Positions 34,843 through 43,524 of a stretch of DNA of 64,000 nt are shown here, in pieces. The translations under genes and the position numbers were made by a program. The stretch is from Microbulbifer aggregans (GTDB lineage Bacteria; Pseudomonadota; Gammaproteobacteria; Pseudomonadales; Cellvibrionaceae): contig NZ_CP014143.1 of the NCBI RefSeq assembly GCF_001750105.1, forward strand, positions 3,255,501 to 3,319,500, given 5' to 3'. Numbering within the stretch: the stretch's first letter is position 1; the number at the start of each line of letters is the position of its first letter. Under the pieces are notes generated by a model that had not been told where the DNA came from, did no database searches, and saw only the letters and a list, made by a program, of their open reading frames with translations.

Positions 34843-36297
34843 ATGGACGTATCCGTCGCTGTCTACACGCTGATTTTCTACAAAATCCTGCTGCTTCTGA
34901 TTGGTTTCTGGTCCCAGCAAAGAACCAAAAGCACCACAGACTATTTTCTCGGTGGTCGCAATCTCGGACCGGTAGTGGCGGCAATCAGTTATGGGGCTAG
35001 CAGTGCCTCCGCCTGGACACTTCTTGGAATGAGTGGTGCTGCCTATGTGTTGGGTCCTTCAGCCATCTGGATAGTGGCGGGCGCCATTGCCGGCTGCGCC
35101 ACCGCCTGGATATGGATTGCGCCCCGATTGATGCATTACACCCGCACCAGAAACCAGATCACATTGACTGCGTTTCTCGCTGAAGACGAGCGCCCAGGTG
35201 CCAAGGGGCCCAGCCATAGGATTCAGCTGCTCGCCTCAGTGGTGATACTGCTGTCTTTCATGTTCTACATCGCGGCTCAGTTTCAGGGGGCCGCCACAAC
35301 CTTTTCCACGGTGTTTGCACGACCTCTGGCGGAAAGCCTGATTCTGGGTGCGGCGATTATCACCATCTATACGTTTCTGGGTGGGTTCTGGGCTGCGAGT
35401 ATCACCGATACCATTCAGGGGGCGCTCATGCTGGTCGCTGCGATACTGCTCCCTGTCGTAACCTGCCTGAGTATCGGCAGCTGGGATGAAGTCTGGGAAT
35501 CAGGAATACTCTCTCTGGAGAGCCTGTCAGTCAGTGGGCCCAATACAGGGCTTGCCGCCCTTGGCTTTGTACTCGGGAATCTGGCCATTGGCCTTGGCAC
35601 CCTCGGACAACCACACCTTCTCAACCGCTTTATGGCACTGAGGGATGATCGCGCACTCAAACAGGCCCAGCTCTTGTCAATCAGCTGGTTTTCCATCGTC
35701 TTTGTCAGCATGTTTGCCCTGGGCCTTCTGGGCAGGGTTGTGCTGCCCGAGCTGGAAGACCCGGAGGGGCTGTTCTTCGAGCTGTCCACCCAGCTACTCC
35801 CGCCCTTTGCAGCGGCGGTTCTGCTGGCTGCGGTGCTCTCCGCAATCATGTCCACCGCAGACAGTATGTTACTCGTGGTCGCCTCCACCATATCGCACGA
35901 TTTGAGATTACAGCGGCTGCTACCCGGACGGGAGCTCCTTCTGTCACGGCTTTCGATGCTGACAGTGGCAACCATTGCAGTACTGATTGCCCTTTACCTG
36001 CCCGCGAGCATTTTCGAGCGGGTATTATTCGCATGGGTAGCCATCGGTTCGGCGTTTGGACCGACGATACTCGCCCGACTTGCAGGCGCTTCACTTTCGC
36101 CTGATGCTGTTGCTCGCTCTATCGGTACTGGCTTCGCACTGGCCGTGTTGCTTTCACTACTTCCCAGTACCAGCGGAGACTGGGCAGAGAGATTTATCCC
36201 GTTCTGCACGGCAACGCTAGTGCTCTTACTACCCTCGATAGCCATCAAAATCTCGCCCAGCTCGACTCGGAAAAGCGCGATTCGACCCTCCAGGTAG
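34843..36297 (+). CDS. Sodium:solute symporter (SSS family)
   Basis: This 484-aa inner-membrane protein of the PutP/SSS family uses the sodium gradient to import a solute. It has about 13 membrane segments, the family start segment TTDYFLGGRNLGPVVAAIS near residue 30, the conserved GFWAASITDTIQGALM near 180 and the C-terminal SAIMSTADSMLLVVASTIS motif that lines the sodium site. The substrate could be an amino acid, a carboxylate or a similar small organic solute. It is a single gene between divergent metK and the convergent Rieske operon. Confidence 0.88.
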   Translation: MDVSVAVYTLIFYKILLLLIGFWSQQRTKSTTDYFLGGRNLGPVVAAISYGASSASAWTLLGMSGAAYVLGPSAIWIVAGAIAGCATAWIWIAPRLMHYTRTRNQITLTAFLAEDERPGAKGPSHRIQLLASVVILLSFMFYIAAQFQGAATTFSTVFARPLAESLILGAAIITIYTFLGGFWAASITDTIQGALMLVAAILLPVVTCLSIGSWDEVWESGILSLESLSVSGPNTGLAALGFVLGNLAIGLGTLGQPHLLNRFMALRDDRALKQAQLLSISWFSIVFVSMFALGLLGRVVLPELEDPEGLFFELSTQLLPPFAAAVLLAAVLSAIMSTADSMLLVVASTISHDLRLQRLLPGRELLLSRLSMLTVATIAVLIALYLPASIFERVLFAWVAIGSAFGPTILARLAGASLSPDAVARSIGTGFALAVLLSLLPSTSGDWAERFIPFCTATLVLLLPSIAIKISPSSTRKSAIRPSR

Positions 36298-36333
36298 CTA
36301 ACAACCCCCGTCACCAAATGCAAAGAACCCAAC

Positions 36334-36360
36334 AAAAAAGCCGCGCTGTGAGGCGCGGCT
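36334..36360 (-). terminator. Intrinsic terminator of the Rieske/CoA operon
   Basis: On the minus strand AGCCGCGC and GCGCGGCT pair around six bases and are followed by TTTTTTG. It lies 53 bases after the Rieske gene stop. Confidence 0.85.
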
Positions 36361-36412
36361 GACGGCTTTAACTATGTGGTTTTCAACCATTAGGCATGGT
36401 TGACCACCTCAA

Positions 36413-37588
36413 TCAGACCGACTCCGGCTCCGTAGAGTCCTTGGCCTGCGCAGGTACACTGCGGCGCTTGGGTGGCACCAGAGGCACCGTGTCCAGAGCC
36501 CACTTGAAGTGCGGATTGGCGCGACGACCTGGAGAAGGTATGGTAAATACCTTCTCCCCTTCAAAGGGCTTCATGGCTTTCGTATCAATTTTCCAGCCTT
36601 TTTCCTCGATATGCTTTCGGCGGATCATACGCCAGGCACCCATAAACTTGTCCTGCTCGACGGAAACTTCATGTTCCAGAGATTCCGGCAGGTAGTTGGG
36701 CGAGAGCTCGGCGACAATATCGCCATCTTCGCCGAAAACCTTCTTGGTGCGTTTCTTCGCACCATTATCGAAAATCGGCCACTTGAAGAAATTCCGTACC
36801 TGCACCGCAAATGAGCGCGTTGTATTCTCATCAATCGGCGTATTGGCATCGAAGATGATCATCTCCATCCAGGAGTTAACCTTGATATGCAGGCGAACAC
36901 AGTGACCAGGGAGATAGAAAGCCGGTGTCACATAGGTCGCCGCCTTGTCGGCACGGAAGAGCTTCATCAAGCCGAAGTTGCCTTCCAGTTGTGGCGGGTA
37001 CAGTACATTGTCTGAGGACCCCCAGTACTCGCCTCGATCCACTTTCAGGATCTCATTCTTGTCAGCCATTTCCTGGTAACCGAAGCCCGGGTGTACGAAG
37101 GCAGTATGGGCAATATCGATACCATTCTCGACGACACGGTCGACGGATCCAGTCCAGTTATAATCCACTTCAACCGCACGCCAATTGGCCTTGTCATCGT
37201 ACTCGGGGAATTCGGGAATCGGATAGCGCTCTTCTTCGGGGAGGTCCCCGAGGAATACCCAGATCATCCCGTAGCGCTCCTCTGTCGGGTAAGCATCGAT
37301 ACGGGCACGCTCAGGGATCGGAGCGCCTTCACCTCGGGACGGAATAAACTGCACTTTCCCCTCGGCATCGAATTCCCAGCCGTGGTAGGGACAGGCCACA
37401 CAATTGCGATCGGTCGTCCAACCTTTAGACAGTGAGCCGCCGCGATGGATACAGACATCGCTCAAGCAATTGACCTTGCCAGCCTTGTCGCGAAACAGAA
37501 CAAAGTTCTGCCCCAGTAATTTTACCCGTACCGGCTTGTCTTTTACCGCCTTGGACCATTCGGCCACATACCAAAGGTTCGTCAACAT
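36413..37588 (-). CDS. Rieske oxygenase resembling pheophorbide a oxygenase (PAO)
   Basis: This 391-aa Rieske non-haem iron oxygenase has the [2Fe-2S] ligands Cys46-x-His48 and Cys66-x2-His69 (CIHRGGSLSKGW and CPYHGW) and the mononuclear iron facial triad in VENGIDIAHTAFVH (Asn155, Asp158, His161, His166). The spacing and the HRGGSLSKG and CPYHGWEFDAEG segments fit the PAO/Tic55 branch, in which plant PAO opens the chlorin ring of pheophorbide a. Plant PAO has C-terminal membrane helices that are absent here, so this protein is soluble. ATG 37588 follows AAGGTGG. It is the last gene of a nine-gene operon whose wider cluster also has RCCR- and chlorophyll b reductase-like genes. A different aromatic substrate remains possible. 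Confidence 0.8.
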   Translation of the reverse strand: MLTNLWYVAEWSKAVKDKPVRVKLLGQNFVLFRDKAGKVNCLSDVCIHRGGSLSKGWTTDRNCVACPYHGWEFDAEGKVQFIPSRGEGAPIPERARIDAYPTEERYGMIWVFLGDLPEEERYPIPEFPEYDDKANWRAVEVDYNWTGSVDRVVENGIDIAHTAFVHPGFGYQEMADKNEILKVDRGEYWGSSDNVLYPPQLEGNFGLMKLFRADKAATYVTPAFYLPGHCVRLHIKVNSWMEMIIFDANTPIDENTTRSFAVQVRNFFKWPIFDNGAKKRTKKVFGEDGDIVAELSPNYLPESLEHEVSVEQDKFMGAWRMIRRKHIEEKGWKIDTKAMKPFEGEKVFTIPSPGRRANPHFKWALDTVPLVPPKRRSVPAQAKDSTEPESV

Positions 37589-37682
37589 GATTGCCACCTT
37601 AGTGTTTTTATATATCTATATTTCTTACGCAATCGCAGTAACCCAAGATTACTCGTTTTTGTCTTTCTTTTAATATTTGTCG

Positions 37683-38798
37683 TCAGACTTCCTGACTGGC
37701 ATTCACCAGGCTCGGATTGTGTTCACCCAGCTTCGGCAAACGCGTGTTTACCTGTGCTGGCTCATCCATGAACTTGATCGGCACACCCAGGTGACGGTTA
37801 CCCTGCACGTCTTCAAAAACCATCTGCCGGGCCTGGAGATGCTCCTCTGCCAGCGCCTCATGCAAGAGCCGCACAGGGGACCAGCAGACATCCAGCCCCT
37901 CAAACCACCTGCTCCAGTCAGCCAGTGTTCGACGAGAAAATTCCTGTTCCAGATAAGCGATCGCCTCACCCTGCTCTCCCGGTGAACGCCTGCAGATTTC
38001 TGCAAGTTCGGGGCGGCCTAGTTTGGCAAAAAGATTTTCCGCAAACTTAACTTCACTGCCACCCAGGGTCAGGTAGCGCCCGTCCGCTGTCCGGTAGACC
38101 CGATACATGGCATTGCCGCCCCAGGAACGCTCATTTTTGACCTCCGGCGAACGGTCCTCAGCAAAGACCGGACCGAGTGCGTTCGGAAGCCAGGCTACCA
38201 GGCTGTCCTGCATGGAGATATCCAGGTAATCGCCCTTGCCGGTCTCGGCCCGCCGCAGGAGTGCCATTAGTATGCCTGAAAGTGCCATTAACGATGCAGC
38301 CATATCTGCAACTGGCATTGCCGGGGAACAGGGTTCGCCGTTACTGCCTTCGTTGAGAAATACTGTTCCGGAATCTGCCTGAATACTGAGATCATGGGCT
38401 GGCTTCAGCCGCTTCGGGCCAGTCTGCCCGAAGGCGGAAATGGAACAGTAAACAAGGCCAGGGTTGCGAGCACTCAGGGTGGCGTAATCCAGACCCAGCC
38501 GGGCCATGGCGCCCGGGCGAAAGCCCTCAACGAAGACATCCGCGGTATCGATCAGCGAAAGCAGCTGCTCTCGCTGACCTTCATCTTTGAGGTTCAGGCA
38601 CAGGCTTTTCTTGCCACGATGAGTATTGCGGAACCAGACTGCTTCCCCATTTTTGCGCAGCCCGATATTACGAGACGGCTCACCGGCAGGAGGTTCCACT
38701 TTTATTACCTCGGCGCCGTGGTCTGCCATCATCATGGTCAGATGCGGCCCGGGTAGGAAGAGGGACAGGTCGACGACACGTATGCCTTGAAGCTTCAT
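37683..38798 (-). CDS. CaiB/BaiF family CoA-transferase
   Basis: This class III CoA-transferase (371 aa) moves CoA between carboxylic acids. It starts with the family pattern KLQGIRVVDLSLFLPGPH and contains MMADHGAEVIKVEPPAG, and the catalytic Asp lies in the YCSISAFGQTGPKRLKPAHDL segment. ATG 38798 is preferred to a TTG three codons upstream. It is 31 bp from the second CaiB gene in the operon that also has acyl-CoA dehydrogenase, MaoC and CitE. It probably activates or recycles a dicarboxylic acid produced from the ring fragments. Confidence 0.88.
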   Translation of the reverse strand: MKLQGIRVVDLSLFLPGPHLTMMMADHGAEVIKVEPPAGEPSRNIGLRKNGEAVWFRNTHRGKKSLCLNLKDEGQREQLLSLIDTADVFVEGFRPGAMARLGLDYATLSARNPGLVYCSISAFGQTGPKRLKPAHDLSIQADSGTVFLNEGSNGEPCSPAMPVADMAASLMALSGILMALLRRAETGKGDYLDISMQDSLVAWLPNALGPVFAEDRSPEVKNERSWGGNAMYRVYRTADGRYLTLGGSEVKFAENLFAKLGRPELAEICRRSPGEQGEAIAYLEQEFSRRTLADWSRWFEGLDVCWSPVRLLHEALAEEHLQARQMVFEDVQGNRHLGVPIKFMDEPAQVNTRLPKLGEHNPSLVNASQEV

Positions 38799-38838
38799 GG
38801 GCGGCAATGTCTCCAGTCAGATCGCAGTTGGGCCCGGT

Positions 38839-40035
38839 TCAGATGGCCCGCTCCGCTCGCAGAGAGTCAATCTCAGCGCTGGAATAACCGAGCCCCTTGA
38901 GCAGGTTCTCCGTGTCCGCGCCAAGCGATGAGCAACCGGTGCCCGAGGGCCTGTTTCCATCAAATTTTAACGGGCTAGCCAGGAGCTGGAATTGACTATT
39001 GTCAACGTGAGGTATTGGCTGAATCATACCGATGCCCGCCAACCATGGATTGTCCATCGCCTGGGGGAAGCTGTTCACCGGCGCCAGAGGGAGGCGGCCG
39101 CCGAAGCGATCCAGCCAATAACGGCTGGTATGCTGAGAGAGCTCAGCATCGAGGATTTCTGTCAGCGACTCGCGGTGGGCCCGGCGATCCGCAACCGTAG
39201 CAAACCGGGAATCCGTCAGCAGGTCTTCGCGACCCAACCCCTCCGCCAGCACCCGCCAGAACTTTTCCGTCATAGCCATGACAAACACCCAGCCATCCGC
39301 ACTGCGATAGATCTGACAGGGAACTGTGGAAGGGTGCCCGGAGCGCGATACCCGTTCTGTCTGATGACCGCGGTTAAGGTACCAGGTTGCGGGATAGGTA
39401 AGCTGGGTTACGGCCACGTCAAAGAGACTGACATCCACATCGCGGCCGACGCCGCCGCGCAATACGCCAACCAGGGCGCCCAGTACTGCCATCGCCAGCG
39501 TAACGCCACTGGTAAAGTCCACCATCGACAAGCCAAACCGGGCCGGTGGCGTACCCGGCTCACCAGTGAGATCCATAAAGCCAGCTTCCGCCTGCATCAG
39601 GTAGTCATACCCCGGCCAGCTGGCACGGTCATTGTCACGTCCGTAAGCGGAGAGGTGGCCGCAGATGATTTCCCGTTTCACGGAACCGAGGCTGTCGTAG
39701 TCCAGGCCAAGCTTTGCCGGCTGGTCTCCACGCAGGTTGTTCATCACAACATCGGCGCTTTGCACCATGCGCTCAAACACCTCGCGACCGCCCCGGCTCT
39801 TCAGATCGAGCGTCAGGCTCTTCTTGCTACGGTTGAATGTCTGGAAAAAATCACTGTCGTCGTCACCGAGAAAATAGGGCCCCGACTGCCGGGCGATATC
39901 ACCGCCCGTAGCGGGGTTTTCGATCTTGATGACTTCGGCACCCATGTCAGCGAGCTGCATGGAACCGAAGGGACCCGCACCGTACTGCTCAATGGCAATC
40001 ACGCGAATCCCAGACAGGGGTTTTGACGCCTCCAT
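38839..40035 (-). CDS. CaiB/BaiF family CoA-transferase (second)
   Basis: This 398-aa class III CoA-transferase starts SGIRVIAIEQYGAGPFGSMQL and contains ADMGAEVIKIENPATGGD and the Asp-bearing GHLSAYGRDNDRASWPGYD segment. Its start codon overlaps the stop of the acyl-CoA dehydrogenase (TGATG), which shows translational coupling. It is clearly different from the CaiB gene next to it, so the two probably use different acids. The acids themselves cannot be read from the sequence. Confidence 0.88.
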   Translation of the reverse strand: MEASKPLSGIRVIAIEQYGAGPFGSMQLADMGAEVIKIENPATGGDIARQSGPYFLGDDDSDFFQTFNRSKKSLTLDLKSRGGREVFERMVQSADVVMNNLRGDQPAKLGLDYDSLGSVKREIICGHLSAYGRDNDRASWPGYDYLMQAEAGFMDLTGEPGTPPARFGLSMVDFTSGVTLAMAVLGALVGVLRGGVGRDVDVSLFDVAVTQLTYPATWYLNRGHQTERVSRSGHPSTVPCQIYRSADGWVFVMAMTEKFWRVLAEGLGREDLLTDSRFATVADRRAHRESLTEILDAELSQHTSRYWLDRFGGRLPLAPVNSFPQAMDNPWLAGIGMIQPIPHVDNSQFQLLASPLKFDGNRPSGTGCSSLGADTENLLKGLGYSSAEIDSLRAERAI

Positions 40036-41204
40036 CAGATGGCCTCGCGTGCTGCAAGCTGTTTGGCGATGATGATGCGCTGCATCTCGTTCGTCCCCTC
40101 ACCAACGCACATCAGCATGGCATCCCGGTAGAAGCGCTCAATCTCGTATTCGGTGGAAAAACCGTAGCCACCGAAAATCCGCATGGCTTCCTGGGCACAG
40201 AACACACCCGCCTCACTGGCAAAGTACTTTGCCATGCCTGCTTCCATGTCACAGCGCTGGCCGGTGTCATACATACGGGCTGCCTGCTCAACCAGGAGTT
40301 TTGCCGCTTCCACTTTCGCGGCCATCTCTCCCAGCTTGAGCTGGATTGCCTGGTGCTGGATGATCGGTTTGCCGAAGGTTTCGCGCTCCTGGGCGTAGCG
40401 CACTGCAAGCTTCAGAGCGCCCTGTGCGATCCCTGCGCCACGCGCAGCGACGTTAATGCGGCCCAGCTCCAGACCACCAACGGCGATATGGAACCCACGC
40501 CCTTCCTCACCACCAACCAGGTTGTCGATTGGAACACGGAAGTCCTCGAATACCACTTCGGCGGTATCGATGGCCCGGTAGCAGGTTTTCTTGATCTTGT
40601 TGATGCTGATTCCCGGCAACAGGTTGCCGGCATCATCTTTGGTGCGGATCGCAAACATGGACATACCGCGATGCCGCGGCTCCGCATCGGGATCGGTCTT
40701 TACCAGCAGCGCAAGGCAGTTGCCGTTGAGGGCGTTAGTGATCCACATTTTGCTGCCATTGACCACATACTCGTCGCCATCACGCCGTGCCACACAGCGA
40801 ATTGCCTGCAGGTCCGAGCCGGCATTGGGCTCGGTCAATGCAATTCCCCCTCGCAACGTGCCCTCTGCCATGAGCGGCAGAAATTCCTGCTTCTGCTCCT
40901 CGGTACCGAAGCGCTCAATGGCTGCGGCCATGATCAGGTGGGAGTTGAAAATGCCACCCGGTGCCATCCACACGGCAGAAATCTTCTGCACGATACGCGC
41001 ATAGGTAGCAGCAGAAAGAGAGAGGCCGCCATAGGTTTCACCAATAGTGGCGCCGAACAGGCCCAGCTCCTTCATGGTTTCCACCAGCTCGTGGGGATAC
41101 TCGTCTGCGAGGTCCTTTTCCCGGGCGATGGGTGCGACTTCATTGGTCACGAAGCGATCGATGGTATCGAGGATCGCGCCCTCTTCTTCTGCACTCCAGC
41201 TCAT
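40035..41204 (-). CDS. Acyl-CoA dehydrogenase
   Basis: This 389-aa FAD enzyme oxidises an acyl-CoA to its 2,3-enoyl form. The family signatures are GGIALTEPNAGSDLQAIRC near residue 118 and QEAMRIFGGYGFSTEYEIERFYRDA near 340, quoted here in parts as FGGYGFSTEYEIE; the catalytic Glu precedes the RDAML segment region as in short-chain or glutaryl-type enzymes. AGGAGAAGG precedes ATG 41204. It lies between MaoC and CaiB genes in a coupled operon, so it acts on a CoA ester made by the transferases. Chain length specificity is unknown. Confidence 0.9.
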   Translation of the reverse strand: MSWSAEEEGAILDTIDRFVTNEVAPIAREKDLADEYPHELVETMKELGLFGATIGETYGGLSLSAATYARIVQKISAVWMAPGGIFNSHLIMAAAIERFGTEEQKQEFLPLMAEGTLRGGIALTEPNAGSDLQAIRCVARRDGDEYVVNGSKMWITNALNGNCLALLVKTDPDAEPRHRGMSMFAIRTKDDAGNLLPGISINKIKKTCYRAIDTAEVVFEDFRVPIDNLVGGEEGRGFHIAVGGLELGRINVAARGAGIAQGALKLAVRYAQERETFGKPIIQHQAIQLKLGEMAAKVEAAKLLVEQAARMYDTGQRCDMEAGMAKYFASEAGVFCAQEAMRIFGGYGFSTEYEIERFYRDAMLMCVGEGTNEMQRIIIAKQLAAREAI

Positions 41205-41231
41205 AACCTTCTCCTCTGGTCTCGCACCAGC

Positions 41232-41750
41232 TCAATAATTCACTTTGTCTTCCATTTCTGCACCACGCTTCCACACCAGCACTTTGCGCAGAAAGGTGCA
41301 AACCTCAGTACCATCCTGTTTGATGCCGCGGGTTCGTACGGTGACGATGCCCTGATTAGGACGTGATTTGGACTCACGCTTGTCGAGCACCTCGGACTCT
41401 GCGTAGAGGGTATCGCCGACAAAAAGCGGCGCACTCATGCGGATATCGTCCCAGCCCAGGTTGGCAATGGCCTTCTGGCTGATGTCGGTTACGCTCATAC
41501 CCACCATCAATGCCACAGTAAACGGGCTGCACACCAGTGGCTTACCGAACTCGGTACCTGCCGCATATTCCTTGTCGAAGTGCGCAGGATGCGTATTCAT
41601 GGTCAACAGGGTGAACCAGGTATTGTCCGTTTCGGTAATCGTGCGCCCGGGACGATGCTCGTAGGTATCACCTACCTTGAAGTCATCAAAAAAACGTCCA
41701 AACGTCTCTCGGTAGCGATTTTCACCGACCTGTTTTACTTCTCCAGCCAT
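41232..41750 (-). CDS. MaoC-family enoyl-CoA hydratase
   Basis: This 172-aa hot-dog fold protein probably hydrates an enoyl-CoA or mesaconyl-CoA-like ester. The MaoC hydratase features are FDDFKVGDTYEHRPGRTITETDN at the start, and HPAHFDKEYAAGTEFGKPLVC, which supplies the Asp-His type catalytic residues in the usual order; only segments are quoted. It sits between the CitE-like lyase and the acyl-CoA dehydrogenase. In the mesaconate and citramalate routes a MaoC hydratase acts just before a CitE lyase, and this adjacency suggests the same sequence of reactions here. Confidence 0.85.
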   Translation of the reverse strand: MAGEVKQVGENRYRETFGRFFDDFKVGDTYEHRPGRTITETDNTWFTLLTMNTHPAHFDKEYAAGTEFGKPLVCSPFTVALMVGMSVTDISQKAIANLGWDDIRMSAPLFVGDTLYAESEVLDKRESKSRPNQGIVTVRTRGIKQDGTEVCTFLRKVLVWKRGAEMEDKVNY

Positions 41751-41770
41751 AGGTAATTTCCCACTGCGAT

Positions 41771-42604
41771 TTAAACCAATTCTTCCCCGGCCCCAGCCCG
41801 TACAATCAACCTGAGGGCACTGTCGACGACCGGCTGATCTACCATGCGTCCATCCACCATTACAGCACCGCCCTGCGCCTGTTCGAAGGCCGTCACAATC
41901 CTGCGTGCTTGCTGTAACGCCTCGGCCTTTGGGGCGAAGCCACGATGGATTCCCTCGATCTGCACGGGATGAATAGCGGCTTTAGCAGAAAAACCGAGCG
42001 CGGCGATACGCCGCGTTTCGTTCTCCAGCCCTGCAGAATCGTGAACGTCTAGGTAGGGCACATCAATCACTGGCAGGGAATGGGCGGCAGCGGTAGTGAC
42101 CATCTGAGAGCGCGCCCATAACAGAGGCTCCCAGGCAAACTCGGCACCGATCTGCGCGGCAAAATCGCCACCACCGAACATCACGGCGTCCAGCACGGGC
42201 TCGCTACAGATCGAATTCAAGGCCAGCAGGCCACCGGCGCTCTCGATCAGCGCGATCCAGGCTGCAGAACGTCCGAGAAGCCTTCCCGCCAACATGAGAT
42301 CGTCAGCCTGCTCGGTTTTGGCCAACATCAGACGGGCCGGCAGGCGGGTTTGCGCCAGCGCCGCCAGGTCAGCCCTACCCTGCTCACTGTTGACTGAACT
42401 GACACGAACCACAAAACGCTCCAGCTCCGCTGTCTCGCAACCTGCGAGAAATTCGCACACACTATCCCGGGCAAGCGCCTTCTCCGCGGCTGGTACCGCG
42501 TCCTCGAGATCGATACAGACCAGATCGGCACCGCTCGCCAGCGCCTTGGGGAATCTCTCAGGGCGATGGCCCGGCACGAACAGCAGACTCCGCGCGTCAA
42601 ACAT
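41771..42604 (-). CDS. CitE-like (malyl/citramalyl-CoA) lyase
   Basis: This 277-aa HpcH/HpaI aldolase-family enzyme begins FDARSLLFVPGHRPERF, the usual start of CitE-type lyases, and has the Mg-binding region DLVCIDLEDAVPAAEK near residue 31 and the VMFGGGDFAAQIGAEF segment near 145. It probably cleaves a malyl- or citramalyl-CoA homologue to acetyl- or propionyl-CoA and a 2-oxoacid. The ATG overlaps the stop of the preceding deacetylase-like gene (TGATG) and follows GGGAGA. No citrate lyase alpha or gamma subunit is nearby, which supports a stand-alone role. Confidence 0.85.
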   Translation of the reverse strand: MFDARSLLFVPGHRPERFPKALASGADLVCIDLEDAVPAAEKALARDSVCEFLAGCETAELERFVVRVSSVNSEQGRADLAALAQTRLPARLMLAKTEQADDLMLAGRLLGRSAAWIALIESAGGLLALNSICSEPVLDAVMFGGGDFAAQIGAEFAWEPLLWARSQMVTTAAAHSLPVIDVPYLDVHDSAGLENETRRIAALGFSAKAAIHPVQIEGIHRGFAPKAEALQQARRIVTAFEQAQGGAVMVDGRMVDQPVVDSALRLIVRAGAGEELV

Positions 42605-43503
42605 CAGAATTTCTCCCAACCGCGCAGCGGTTCGCGGATCTGGTTTTGCGAAACCTGTGCGCTGAAGGCGTCAGCGATCGCAGCCCGGGTTGCGAACCAG
42701 AGCCCGTCTTTGGAACTGGCATAGCGCAGAAACTCCTCCAGGGCACCGATGCGACCGGGCCGACCGATGATCCGCAGATGCAGGCCAAGCGACATCATGC
42801 GGGTCTGCATTGCCCCTTCGGCCAACAACGTATCCAGCGTCCGGCACGCATAGTCCAGCCATGCCTGTGGTGTCAGGGAAGGCGCAGTCCAGAATTTCAT
42901 ATCGTTGGAATCGATGGCGTAAGGCAGGACCAGCATCGGTCGATCTGAGCCCTGCACTGGTGCCCAGAACGGCTCGTCAGCACTGTAGTCGTCCATGTGG
43001 TAGTCGAAGCCCTCTTCCTGCAACAGTTTGCGAGTGTTGTCTGTATGCAGGTAGCGACTCAACCAGCCCCGGGGTCGCTGGCCGGTGGTATCGGTGATAG
43101 AAACGATGGCCTTACGGATGAACGCCCGCTCCTCGTCCTCGCTCATGGCAAACTGGTGCTGCCAGCGGTAACCGTGGCTACAGACTTCGTGTTCGCCCTC
43201 GGCAATAAAGCGCGCAATCTGTGGTGCCCGCTCCAGAGCAACCGCTGCCGCACAGAAAGTTGCCGGCACCTGATAGCGCTCGAGCAGTGCCTGGATACGC
43301 GGCCAACCCTCGCGAATGCCGTACTCGTAGTTGCTCTCGTTGGCGTGTGCCCGGATCGGTTTGCGCGGGGCCACGCCGAGTTCGTCCACTGGCTCGGGAC
43401 CCCTATCACCGTCGAGCAACGTGCTCTCGGAGCCCTCCTCGACATTCACCACAATGGAAACAGCGAGCCGTGCATCATCCGGCCAGATCACCTTTTTACT
43501 CAT
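42604..43503 (-). CDS. PuuE-type polysaccharide-deacetylase-fold hydrolase (first)
   Basis: This 299-aa NodB-fold protein resembles PuuE allantoinase and cyclic imide hydrolases, not sugar deacetylases: it has no signal peptide and shows the segments VNVEEGSES, YEYGIREGWPRIQALLERY and EHEVCSHGYRWQHQ typical of that branch. Such enzymes open cyclic amides or imides. It lies between an SDR and the CitE gene in the operon headed by the REDY-like protein. Two divergent paralogues are encoded at 47.3-49.2 kb. A substituted maleimide derived from pyrrole rings would be a fitting substrate, but this is inference. Confidence 0.8.
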   Translation of the reverse strand: MSKKVIWPDDARLAVSIVVNVEEGSESTLLDGDRGPEPVDELGVAPRKPIRAHANESNYEYGIREGWPRIQALLERYQVPATFCAAAVALERAPQIARFIAEGEHEVCSHGYRWQHQFAMSEDEERAFIRKAIVSITDTTGQRPRGWLSRYLHTDNTRKLLQEEGFDYHMDDYSADEPFWAPVQGSDRPMLVLPYAIDSNDMKFWTAPSLTPQAWLDYACRTLDTLLAEGAMQTRMMSLGLHLRIIGRPGRIGALEEFLRYASSKDGLWFATRAAIADAFSAQVSQNQIREPLRGWEKF

Positions 43504-43524
43504 CCCGGACAGCTCCCGAACCGC

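Noticed and set aside
38992..40026. Long plus-strand frame opposite the second CaiB gene
   Set aside because: Shadow frame; the minus strand encodes a clear CoA-transferase.
40023..41366. 447-codon plus-strand frame opposite acyl-CoA dehydrogenase and MaoC
   Set aside because: Shadow frame spanning two well-supported minus-strand genes.
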